Shown: positions 1-6,297, counted from the first letter of the stretch. The stretch is 6,364 bases of DNA from Anaerolineae bacterium (GCA_016926575.1 JAFGOJ010000405.1:1-6364); one strand, 5' to 3'. The notes: generated by a model not told the origin, from the letters alone. Translations and numbers: made by a program.

Positions 1-19
1 CGCAGGTTCCAAACCTGCG
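1..19. repeat. Short hairpin at window edge (8-bp stem)
   Basis: Arms CGCAGGTT (1-8) and AACCTGCG (12-19) are perfect reverse complements around a 3-base loop CCA. The element may extend beyond the left edge of the window. It resembles the hairpin at 6302-6320 in having T-rich/A-rich bases next to the loop. No U-tract follows on either visible side, so a canonical intrinsic terminator is not supported. A weaker hairpin (GGGCA at 27-31, TGCCC at 37-41) lies just downstream. Confidence 0.6.
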
Positions 20-54
20 GGAGGGTGGGCATTTTCTGCCCTTTGTGGTGGCCG

Positions 55-76
55 GGCCGCTACGCGGCCTAAGGCC
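55..76. repeat. Overlapping GC-rich inverted repeats
   Basis: GGCCGC (55-60) and GCGGCC (64-69) form a 6-bp stem with loop TAC. The right arm is shared with a second palindrome, GGCCT-A-AGGCC (66-76). The two structures are mutually exclusive. No coding potential is evident around them. They belong to the hairpin-rich 1-258 stretch, and their function is unknown. Confidence 0.5.
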
Positions 77-111
77 GTGGCGACTGCATAGAAAATAGAG
101 CTCGTTCCGGT

Positions 112-148
112 GGTGGTAGGCGCGCGATTGAATCGCGCGCCTACCACC
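112..148. repeat. 37-base near-perfect palindrome with GTAGG flank
   Basis: The arm at 112-129 is perfectly complementary to 131-148 (18 bp) around a single central G at 130. In a real hairpin the TTGAA at the tip would be the loop, leaving 16 bp. The stem contains GTAGG (116-120) followed by CGCGCG. The same arrangement, GTAGG then a variable stem, recurs at 202-224 (read on the minus strand) and 6298-6320. It looks like a member of a repetitive extragenic palindrome family. No U-tract follows. Confidence 0.75.
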
Positions 149-150
149 GT

Positions 151-189
151 CGGGTGCGTGACCCGGCGGGAGCGCGGGTCACGCACCCG
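151..189. repeat. 15-bp stem inverted repeat, 9-base loop
   Basis: The arm at 151-165 (CGGGTGCGTGACCCG) is exactly complementary to 175-189, with a loop at 166-174. The stem contains GCGTGAC/GTCACGC, a heptamer also used as the stem of the next hairpin (202-220), so the two could pair with each other instead. It is extragenic and downstream of the minus-strand radical SAM gene. It lacks the U-run of an intrinsic terminator. Confidence 0.75.
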
Positions 190-201
190 CGCCGAGCGGG
201 C

Positions 202-224
202 GTCACGCTGAAAGCGTGACCTAC
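202..224. repeat. GTAGG-flanked hairpin downstream of the radical SAM gene
   Basis: GTCACGCT (202-209) and AGCGTGAC (213-220) form an 8-bp stem with loop GAA, followed by CTAC. Read on the minus strand it is GTAGGTCACGCT-TTC-AGCGTGAC. It lies about 38 bases after the stop of the minus-strand gene. It could help end that transcript or stabilise its 3' end, but no U-tract follows, so the terminator role is only a possibility. Confidence 0.65.
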
Positions 225-258
225 ATTTTCTCAACAGGCGAGAGGGTCAGCGTGGGGT

Positions 259-1647
259 CTAACGCGCCAGGCCCAGTTTGCGCAGCACCTTCGCCGGGGT
301 GACGCGCCGCGCGCGGGCCCACTGCCGCCTGACCCAACGCTCGAACGTATTGACCGGCTTGCGGCGCTGGCTCTCGGCCATGGCCCACTTGAGGAACTCG
401 TAATCCTGCCCGCGAATCTTCGGCTCGGTGGGATTGCGGCGGTACGAATCGTAATCGGTGATGCGGCTCAGGTCGTGCTCGACGACAAAATCGTACAGGT
501 CGGTGCCGGGATGCGGCGTGAAGAACGCCGGGCTGTAGTAGTCCGGATCGATCTGCTTCATCATCCGCACGGTCTCCAACACCTCTTCCTTCGTCTCCGT
601 CGGCAGGCCCATCATATAGTTGGCCCAGATGGCGATGCCGTACTTCTTGCAGATGCGGGCGCACTCGAGGTTCTGGGCCACCGTCGTGCCCTTGCGGATG
701 AACTTGAGCACCCGGTCGCTGCCGCTTTCGAAGCCGACGAAATAGCCGCGCAGCCCGGCGCGTACCATGCGTTCGACCATGTCCTCGTGCTTGACCACGA
801 TGTCGGCGCGGGTCTGGCAGAAGAACGGCATGCGGAACCCTTCGGCGACGTACCGCTCGGTGAACTCGGTCACCCACTCACGGTCCTCGGTCAGGCAGTC
901 GTCGTGGAACATAAACGAGGCAATATCGTACTGCTCGACCAGCAGGTGCAGCTCAGCGATGACGTTCTCCACGCTGCGGCGGCGGGTCTTCTTCCCGAAC
1001 AGGTAATCCTCACCGGGCTTGCAGAAGGAGCAATTGTAGAGGCAGCCGCGACCGGCAATGATGGTGACGAACGGGGCGGGCAGTTCGGCCACGAAAGGCA
1101 CCTCGGGCGAGTCGACGTCGTAGCCCCACGCGCGCCACTCGTCCAGGAACAGGCCGCGGTCGCTGAAGGGCATCGCGTCCAGGTCGGGCACTTCTCCGCG
1201 CAAGACGCGTTCCGCCGGCGGGTTGCCGTCGGCGATGGCCCGCAACAGCTTGGGGAAGGTGACTTCGCCCTCGTGGAGCACCAGGTAATCGACGTGTGGC
1301 ATGCGCAGGCTGTCCTGAATCGCGATCGTGACGTGCGCTCCGCCGACGATCGTGACTGCGCTGGGCTTGACCTCTTTGACGACCGCCAGCGCCTCCCGCG
1401 CGGGGTTGTAGTCGACGCTCATCACCGTCACGCCGACCACGTCGGGGTCCCGCTCGGCCAACACCGCGCGAAACTGCTCCCATCCCGACAGTGCCCGCAG
1501 GTCGATCAGGTTGACGTCGAAGCCCTGGGCTTTGGCGGCTGCACTGAGCGAGGCCAGGCCGTGGGAAATCCAGCCCGCGTCCATCCCCTGCTTGAGGGAG
1601 TTCCACCCCCGTCCGGCGATACCGGGGTAGATGAGGGTAACCTTCAC
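259..1647 (-). CDS. B12-binding-domain radical SAM protein
   Basis: This 462-residue protein has the two-domain build of the cobalamin-binding radical SAM class. Residues about 1-140 form the Rossmann-like B12-binding-type domain (opening MKVTLIYPG, then VGVTVMSVD, GGAHVT and HEGEVTFPKLL). Residues about 190-400 form the radical SAM barrel. The CxxxCxxC cluster motif is C202, C206 and C209 (GRGCLYNCSFCKP), which should hold a [4Fe-4S] cluster for reductive SAM cleavage. YFVGFESGSDRVL and MMGLPTETKEEV are typical later barrel segments. The C-terminus is short and very basic. Family members carry out methylations, cyclisations and other radical steps; the substrate here cannot be read from the sequence. 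The start is GTG at 1645-1647, preceded by GAGGA about 9 bases upstream. It overlaps the regulator's TGA by 4 bases, indicating translational coupling. No frameshift or missing motif is seen. The class call is firm; the reaction is unknown. Confidence 0.9.
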   Translation of the reverse strand: MKVTLIYPGIAGRGWNSLKQGMDAGWISHGLASLSAAAKAQGFDVNLIDLRALSGWEQFRAVLAERDPDVVGVTVMSVDYNPAREALAVVKEVKPSAVTIVGGAHVTIAIQDSLRMPHVDYLVLHEGEVTFPKLLRAIADGNPPAERVLRGEVPDLDAMPFSDRGLFLDEWRAWGYDVDSPEVPFVAELPAPFVTIIAGRGCLYNCSFCKPGEDYLFGKKTRRRSVENVIAELHLLVEQYDIASFMFHDDCLTEDREWVTEFTERYVAEGFRMPFFCQTRADIVVKHEDMVERMVRAGLRGYFVGFESGSDRVLKFIRKGTTVAQNLECARICKKYGIAIWANYMMGLPTETKEEVLETVRMMKQIDPDYYSPAFFTPHPGTDLYDFVVEHDLSRITDYDSYRRNPTEPKIRGQDYEFLKWAMAESQRRKPVNTFERWVRRQWARARRVTPAKVLRKLGLAR

Positions 1648-2291
1648 GCGCCGGTTTCCTCAGCCGGCTGCCCGGCAGCGTCGACCGAAAGGACGTACAC
1701 ACAGTGGCTCTCGCCATCGGAGACGCTCACCTCGCGCGAGATGCCCGCGGGGAAAAGGAGCGCCAGCATGTGCGCGTCGATGGCGCAGACCTCGCGGCGC
1801 TTGTGCACGATGCGATTGTACGGGCAGTTGTGGAAATGGAGCTCAATCCGCCCGTCTGCGTCTTCCCTGGAGACCATGTAGCCCTGCTGGTCGAGGAAGC
1901 GGACGACGGCCTCCAGACGGGTTGCGAAGTCCGCGTCACGCGGAACGTCGGCGCCGGCAGCAATCTCCGCGGCAATGCGCCGGATGACCTGTTCGACCTC
2001 TTCTGCGGGCAAGACGTCCGTCATCTCACGCAAAAGGGACACGGCCAGCACGTCGTAGTTGCTGGGGAACAACTCCTCCGCCCCATCGGCAAGGCGGTAG
2101 AGGTACTGGGGACGGCCCGGCTGTTCGCGCCGCAGCGATTCGGGCGCGTCGACGATCCCCTCGTTGCGCAGAATTTCCATGTGATGGCGCACCGTAACCG
2201 ACGTCAGGCCCAATTCTTCGCTCAGCGCCTCGACCGTCGACTCGCCACGCATCTTCAAAATGTTGACAATACGCTCGCGCGTCTTTTGCAT
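1644..2291 (-). CDS. Winged-helix transcriptional regulator, SufR/ArsR-like, with C-terminal cysteines
   Basis: The protein is 215 residues from the ATG at 2289-2291, chosen because GGAGGA (2300-2305, minus strand) sits 8 bases upstream. An upstream in-frame ATG at 2336 lies ahead of the predicted -10 box and has no such site. Residues about 4-45 form the helix-turn-helix (VEALSEELGLTSVTVRHHMEIL), and about 50-67 the wing (RREQPGRPQYLYRL). The middle is helical and rich in Glu and Ala. The C-terminal domain carries C156, C169 and C197 (spacing C-x12-C-x27-C) within HFHNCPYN, REVCAIDAHM and SHCVYVL. SufR-type regulators use similarly spaced cysteines to bind an Fe-S cluster, but the usual four-cysteine set appears reduced to three here. 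It is the first gene of the minus-strand operon, with its own strong promoter, and probably autoregulates. Signal sensed (iron-sulfur, redox or other) is inference; the DNA-binding call is strong. Confidence 0.85.
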   Translation of the reverse strand: MQKTRERIVNILKMRGESTVEALSEELGLTSVTVRHHMEILRNEGIVDAPESLRREQPGRPQYLYRLADGAEELFPSNYDVLAVSLLREMTDVLPAEEVEQVIRRIAAEIAAGADVPRDADFATRLEAVVRFLDQQGYMVSREDADGRIELHFHNCPYNRIVHKRREVCAIDAHMLALLFPAGISREVSVSDGESHCVYVLSVDAAGQPAEETGA

Positions 2292-2317
2292 AGCTGGTCT
2301 CCTCCGTACCCGTGCCC

Positions 2318-2346
2318 ATTTTAGCACATGGAGCATAATTTGTCAA
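2318..2346 (-). promoter_or_regulatory. Sigma-70-type promoter of the regulator/radical SAM operon
   Basis: On the minus strand TTGACA (plus 2341-2346) is a perfect -35 box. A 17-base spacer separates it from TAAAAT (plus 2318-2323), five of six to the -10 consensus. Transcription would begin near 2311, leaving a leader of about 20 bases that carries the GGAGGA ribosome site of the regulator. Such a match in GC-rich DNA is unlikely to be accidental. Confidence 0.8.
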
Positions 2347-2361
2347 AGAGTCATCATAATT
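2334..2361. promoter_or_regulatory. Candidate operator: CATAATT direct repeats 21 bp apart
   Basis: CATAATT occurs at 2334-2340 and again at 2355-2361. The 21-bp period equals two helical turns, placing both copies on the same DNA face. They flank the regulator's -35 box. The second copy overlaps the palindrome ATAATTAT (2356-2363). The position suits an operator for the adjacent winged-helix protein, but binding is inferred. Confidence 0.35.
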
Positions 2362-2408
2362 ATAGCCCCCATCACCCATATTCACACGGATCGCGCGGAA
2401 ACGTGCAC

Positions 2409-2448
2409 TTGTCCCCGCGCAAGTTCAGACTATAATCAGGCCAGGAGG
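2409..2448 (+). promoter_or_regulatory. Promoter and ribosome site for the amidohydrolase-CYTH gene
   Basis: TATAAT (2431-2436) is a perfect -10 box. TTGTCC (2409-2414), 16 bases upstream, is a four-of-six -35 box. AGGAGG (2443-2448), 6 bases before the ATG at 2455, is a strong Shine-Dalgarno sequence and decides the start over the longer open frame that reaches back to 2260. Transcription from this -10 would begin at about 2443, giving a leader of only about 12 bases. The inverted repeat GCGCGG (2393-2398)/CCGCGC (2415-2420) overlaps the -35 box and may be a second operator. Confidence 0.55.
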
Positions 2449-2454
2449 CGCATT

Positions 2455-4452
2455 ATGAACAAAGCGGACCTGATCATCACAGGTGGCATTGTGGCGACGA
2501 TGAACGAAAAGTTCGACCTGCTGAATCCGGGTGCGGTGGTGGTGAAGGACGGCCTCATCGTCGCGGTGGACCACGCCGCGAACATCGCCGAGACGTGGCA
2601 GGCCGACGAGACGGCATCCTACCCCGGCCACGCTATCATCCCGGGCCTGATCAACGCCCACACCCACGCACCGATGACTCTGGTCCGCGGCCTGGCCGAC
2701 GACCTGCGCCTGGACGTCTGGCTGATGGGGTACATGATGCCGGTGGAACGCGAGTTCGTCCGGCCCGACTTCTGCTGGCTGGGCACCCAGTTGGCCTGCG
2801 CGGAGATGATTCGCTGCGGCACGACCTGCTTCGCCGACATGTACTACTACGAAGAAGCCGTCGCCGACGCCGCCGCCCAGGTAGGCATGCGCGCCATCTG
2901 CGCCCAGACCATCATTCGCTTTCCCACCCCCGACGCCACCAGCTACGACGAGGGGCTGGAGCTGGCGCAAGACTTCGTCACCCGCTGGAAGGGACACCGC
3001 CTGGTCATTCCGGCTCTCGGCCCGCACGCCGCCTACACCTCCACGCCCGCCATGCTCCAGGCCTGCGCCGCGCTGGCCCTGAGGTACGACGTCCCCCTCC
3101 ACATCCACATCGCCGAGACCGCCCAGGAGGTCAAGGACCACCGCGCGGAGTTCGGCATGCCCATCGTGCCCTGGGTGAAGAAGCAGAGCATCTTCGAGTG
3201 CAAAGTGACCGCTGCCCACTGCGTCCACCTGGACGAGGGGGAGCTGCACACGCTGTTCCATCACAACGTCGGCATCTCTCACAATCCCACCAGCAACCTC
3301 AAACTGTCGAGCGGGTTTGCCCCGGTGAGCCGCATGCTCGAGATGGGGCTGGCGGTAGGCGTCGGCACCGACGGTCCGGCCAGCAACAACGACCTGGACA
3401 TGTTCGAGGAGGTGCGGCTGGCCGCGCTGCTGGCGAAGGGGATCACTCAGGACCCCACCACCCTGCCCGCCCGCCAGGCTTTGGCGATGGCGACACGCTT
3501 GAGCGCCCGCGCCCTGCACATCGACCACCTCACCGGCTCCCTCGAGGTCGGCAAACACGCCGACATCGCCATCGTCGACCTGCGCACGCTTCACGCCACC
3601 CCTCGCTTCGAGCGCGATGCCGACAGCGTCTACTCGCAGCTCGTCTACGCCGCGAAAGGCAGCGACGTGCAGCACGTCTTGTGCGACGGCCGCTGGCTGA
3701 TGCGCGACCGGGTGCTGTTGACGGTCGACGCCGAGGCAATGCAGGCACAGGCGGCCGTCATCGCCCAAAAAATCGACCACTTCCTCATCACCCGCGAGGA
3801 GAGCGTGCTGAGCAAGCTGCTGGCCATCGGCGGAGTGGCGCGCGAACGCACGTTCGAGGTGCAGGTCAAGGTCCTCTTGAACGACTCTGTCGACGTCATC
3901 GCCCGGCTGACCGAGGCGGGCATCCCCGTGCTCAACCCCTCCTGGCGGCGGCAGTACGATTGCTACTTCCTCTTCAACGACCCCGACCATAGCCGCATCC
4001 GCTACCGCGAGGACGAACTGCTAAAGAAGAACAGCGAGATCGAAGACGTCGATTACCGCCTCACGCTGACCGGCCCGGTGAAAGAACGCGAGTTCGACCA
4101 CTCGATCCTGCTCTCCCGCTCGCGCTTCGACGCACCGGCCAATCGCAGCCTGCGCTTCTACCGCGAATACTTCCAACCCAACGAAGAGTGGGAAATCCAC
4201 AAGGAACGCCGGCGCTACCACGTGCGCTACGGCGGCACCGACTTCGCCGTCAATCTGGACCGCCTGCTCAATCCCGACCTGCCGGGCGTGTTCCTGGAAA
4301 TCAAAAGCCGCACCTGGTCGGCGCAGGATGCCGAGCGGAAAGCCGAGCTGATCGGCCAGTTGCTGGAACTCATGGGCGTGCAGGAGCAGGAATTGATGCG
4401 GCGGGAGTACGTGGAGCTGGCCAAAGAGGCCGCCCGGTTGAAAAGAGTGTAA
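2455..4452 (+). CDS. MTA/SAH-deaminase-type amidohydrolase fused to a C-terminal CYTH-like domain
   Basis: The protein has 665 residues, about 220 more than the usual 430-450 of this amidohydrolase family. Residues 1 to about 445 match cytosolic metal-dependent deaminases of adenosyl compounds (5-methylthioadenosine, S-adenosylhomocysteine, 5'-deoxyadenosine) and related chlorohydrolases. Visible active-site elements are H69 and H71 (NAHTH), H191 (GPHAAYT), H218 and E221 (HIHIAET), H255 (AAHCVH) and D306 (GTDGPASNN). All expected metal and catalytic positions are present, so the domain should be active. Residues about 464-650 look like a CYTH (triphosphate tunnel) domain: EVQVK (468-472), YFLFNDPDHSRIRYRED (504-520), HKERRRYHVRY (582 on), NLDRL (600-604) and LEIKSRTW (614-621). 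The second acidic residue of the canonical ExExK motif is Gln470. No stop, frameshift or internal start separates the domains. The gene is divergent from the regulator and 3 bases ahead of the ABC gene. Exact substrate and CYTH activity are unknown. Confidence 0.85.
   Translation: MNKADLIITGGIVATMNEKFDLLNPGAVVVKDGLIVAVDHAANIAETWQADETASYPGHAIIPGLINAHTHAPMTLVRGLADDLRLDVWLMGYMMPVEREFVRPDFCWLGTQLACAEMIRCGTTCFADMYYYEEAVADAAAQVGMRAICAQTIIRFPTPDATSYDEGLELAQDFVTRWKGHRLVIPALGPHAAYTSTPAMLQACAALALRYDVPLHIHIAETAQEVKDHRAEFGMPIVPWVKKQSIFECKVTAAHCVHLDEGELHTLFHHNVGISHNPTSNLKLSSGFAPVSRMLEMGLAVGVGTDGPASNNDLDMFEEVRLAALLAKGITQDPTTLPARQALAMATRLSARALHIDHLTGSLEVGKHADIAIVDLRTLHATPRFERDADSVYSQLVYAAKGSDVQHVLCDGRWLMRDRVLLTVDAEAMQAQAAVIAQKIDHFLITREESVLSKLLAIGGVARERTFEVQVKVLLNDSVDVIARLTEAGIPVLNPSWRRQYDCYFLFNDPDHSRIRYREDELLKKNSEIEDVDYRLTLTGPVKEREFDHSILLSRSRFDAPANRSLRFYREYFQPNEEWEIHKERRRYHVRYGGTDFAVNLDRLLNPDLPGVFLEIKSRTWSAQDAERKAELIGQLLELMGVQEQELMRREYVELAKEAARLKRV
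3841..4404 (+). other. CYTH-like domain region within the fusion protein
   Basis: This marks residues about 463-650 of the protein at 2455-4452. CYTH domains form a beta tunnel lined by alternating acidic and basic residues that bind a triphosphate and metal; known members are class IV adenylate cyclase, thiamine triphosphatase and tripolyphosphatases. Charged strand residues visible here are E468, K472, R514, R516, R518, E519, K583, R585, R587, R591, D602, E615, K617 and R619. The long insertion at about 520-575 is not an obvious canonical feature. The assignment rests on motif pattern only. Confidence 0.7.
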
Positions 4453-4455
4453 TCG

Positions 4456-6267
4456 ATGGGCTTTGTTTTAGATGGCCTCGATACCGAGACGTACGACCGC
4501 AATTACAGCGACCGGGAACTGCTGCGGCGCATCGTGAGGTATTTCGAACCGCACACCTGGCACATGCTCCTGGTAGGCTTTATGATCGCGTTGGATTCCG
4601 CCGCCGGAACCGCCGGGCCGATTCTCATCTCCAAAGCCATCGACCTCCTGGCCTACACGCCCTCCACCCAGGCGATCCTCCTGCTGGCCGGCGGTGTGCT
4701 GCTGCTCGGCGTGTCATCCTGGGGCTTCAACTACATCCGCCAATTTTTCAGCGCCCAGGTCGTGGGTGACGTGGTGCTCCAGTTGCGAGAAGACGCGTTC
4801 AACGCCACGATCCAACACGATCTGTCCTTCTACGACGAACACCCCTCGGGCAAGGTCGTCAGCCGCGTCACCTCCGATACGCAGGACTTCTCCAGCGTGA
4901 TCACTTTGACGACGAACCTGGTCAGCCAGGTGCTTCTGGTCGTGATTCTGACGGGGTGGCTGTTCACCATCAATCCCTGGCTGACGCTACTGTTGCTGGG
5001 GATGACGCCGTTCGCCGCAGCCATCGCTCTCAGCTTCCGCCGCGTCGCCAGAGAGGTGACCCAACGCGCCCGCCGCGTCACCGCTAAGGTCAACGCTCAG
5101 ATCCAGGAATCGATCAGCGGCATCATGGTCGCCAAGAGCTTCCGCCAGGAGCGCGCCATCTACGACGAGTTCGACGAGACGAACCGGCAATCCTACCAGG
5201 TGGGCCTGCGCCGCGGACTGACACTCAACACGATCTTCCCCATCATGGGCATCGCCTCCGGGCTGGGCGTCGCCACGCTGATCTACGCCGGCGGCATCGC
5301 CAGCCGCAGCGCGGGAATGACACCCGGAAACTGGTACCTGTTCATGCAAGCCGTCGGCTTCTACTGGTGGCCGATGATGAACATCGCCTCCTTTTGGAGC
5401 CAGTTCCAGGACGGCCTCTCCGCCGCCGAGCGCGTCTTCGCCCTGATCGATGCCGAGCCGAAGGTCGTCCAGACCGCCAGCGAGGCGGTGACCACGCTGG
5501 AAGGACGCATCACCTTCCGCCACCTCGTCTTCTCCTACACCGACGGCGAAACCGTCCTGCCGGATTTCTCCCTGGACGTCCGCCCCAAAGAGACCGTGGC
5601 GCTGGTGGGGCATACGGGCGCGGGAAAGAGCAGCATCGCCCGCCTGATCGCGCGCTTCTACGAATTCCAGAGCGGCGAGCTGCTGATCGACGGGCGCGAC
5701 GTCCGGCGCTTCGACCTGCCCCAGTACCGCCGCCACATCGGGCTGGTGCCACAGGAACCGTTCCTCTTCAGCGGAACCGTGCGCGACAACATCCGCTACA
5801 GCCAGCCGGGCGCGACGGACGAAGACGTGCGCACGGCCGCGACGCGCATCGGCAGCGGCGATTGGCTGGCCGGCCTGCCCGCCGGGCTGGATACCGACGT
5901 CGGCGAACGCGGCGCGAATCTCTCCATGGGCCAGCGCCAATTGGTCGCCCTGGCCCGCGTCCTGCTGAAGGACCCGGCTATCTTCATCCTCGACGAAGCC
6001 ACCGCCAGCGTCGACCCCTTTACCGAGACCCAAATCCAGGAGGGCCTGGAGATGATTATGCGCGACCGCACCGCTATCGTCATCGCCCACCGCCTCTCCA
6101 CCGTCAAACACGCCGACCGTACCATCGTCATGGACCACGGCCGCATCCTCGAAGAGGGCACCCACGACACGCTCATGGCCCAGGGCGGGCACTACGCCGA
6201 ACTGTACAACACCTACTTCCGCCACCAATCGCTCGAATACATCGAAACCTTCACCGCCGTCGAATGA
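4456..6267 (+). CDS. ABC exporter subunit, fused transmembrane and ATPase domains
   Basis: The 603-residue protein has the standard half-exporter build, functional as a dimer. Six hydrophobic segments lie at about 37-57, 73-95, 155-173, 174-195, 258-282 and 294-314. The ATPase domain spans about 350-585. It shows the A-loop Y361, Walker A GHTGAGKSS (385-393, K391), Q-loop Q433 (VPQEPF), signature LSMGQ (489-493), Walker B IFILDEA with D513 and catalytic E514, D-loop SVD and H-loop H545. The signature has Met in place of the common second Gly (LSGGQ). All catalytic residues are intact, so a homodimer is possible, but many relatives form heterodimers with a second half. No second half is in the window, and 97 bases of extragenic sequence follow. 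The ATG lies 3 bases after the preceding stop with no clear Shine-Dalgarno site, implying translational coupling. Substrate is unknown; lipids, peptides or drugs are typical of this family. Confidence 0.92.
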   Translation: MGFVLDGLDTETYDRNYSDRELLRRIVRYFEPHTWHMLLVGFMIALDSAAGTAGPILISKAIDLLAYTPSTQAILLLAGGVLLLGVSSWGFNYIRQFFSAQVVGDVVLQLREDAFNATIQHDLSFYDEHPSGKVVSRVTSDTQDFSSVITLTTNLVSQVLLVVILTGWLFTINPWLTLLLLGMTPFAAAIALSFRRVAREVTQRARRVTAKVNAQIQESISGIMVAKSFRQERAIYDEFDETNRQSYQVGLRRGLTLNTIFPIMGIASGLGVATLIYAGGIASRSAGMTPGNWYLFMQAVGFYWWPMMNIASFWSQFQDGLSAAERVFALIDAEPKVVQTASEAVTTLEGRITFRHLVFSYTDGETVLPDFSLDVRPKETVALVGHTGAGKSSIARLIARFYEFQSGELLIDGRDVRRFDLPQYRRHIGLVPQEPFLFSGTVRDNIRYSQPGATDEDVRTAATRIGSGDWLAGLPAGLDTDVGERGANLSMGQRQLVALARVLLKDPAIFILDEATASVDPFTETQIQEGLEMIMRDRTAIVIAHRLSTVKHADRTIVMDHGRILEEGTHDTLMAQGGHYAELYNTYFRHQSLEYIETFTAVE

Positions 6268-6297
6268 TGGCCTACTTCGAAAATAGACCGTCTCGAT

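Noticed and set aside
1..224. CRISPR array or integron attC sites in the hairpin-rich left end
   Set aside because: The palindromes differ in sequence and length, and there are no regular spacers. No attC-type core sites or integrase gene are visible.
475..1881. A 468-codon plus-strand open frame opposite the radical SAM gene
   Set aside because: It lies antisense to two genes with clear family motifs, crosses their boundary, and its translation is low-complexity (rich in His, Val, Asp and Gly) without a recognisable domain. It is a typical by-product of high third-position GC.
2260..2454. N-terminal extension of the amidohydrolase frame back to 2260
   Set aside because: The extension would cross the divergent promoter region and the start of the regulator. 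AGGAGG sits 6 bases before the ATG at 2455, and family similarity begins right at that Met (KADLIITGGIVATM).
2425..3990. A 521-codon minus-strand frame and a 465-codon plus-strand frame (2595-3992) over the amidohydrolase
   Set aside because: Both are shadows of the real gene. The translations are Gly/Val/Asp-rich or Arg/Pro-rich with no motifs, whereas the amidohydrolase frame has every expected catalytic residue.
4987..6228. A 413-codon minus-strand frame opposite the ABC gene
   Set aside because: It is antisense to a complete ABC transporter, compositionally biased, and has no ribosome site or family motif.
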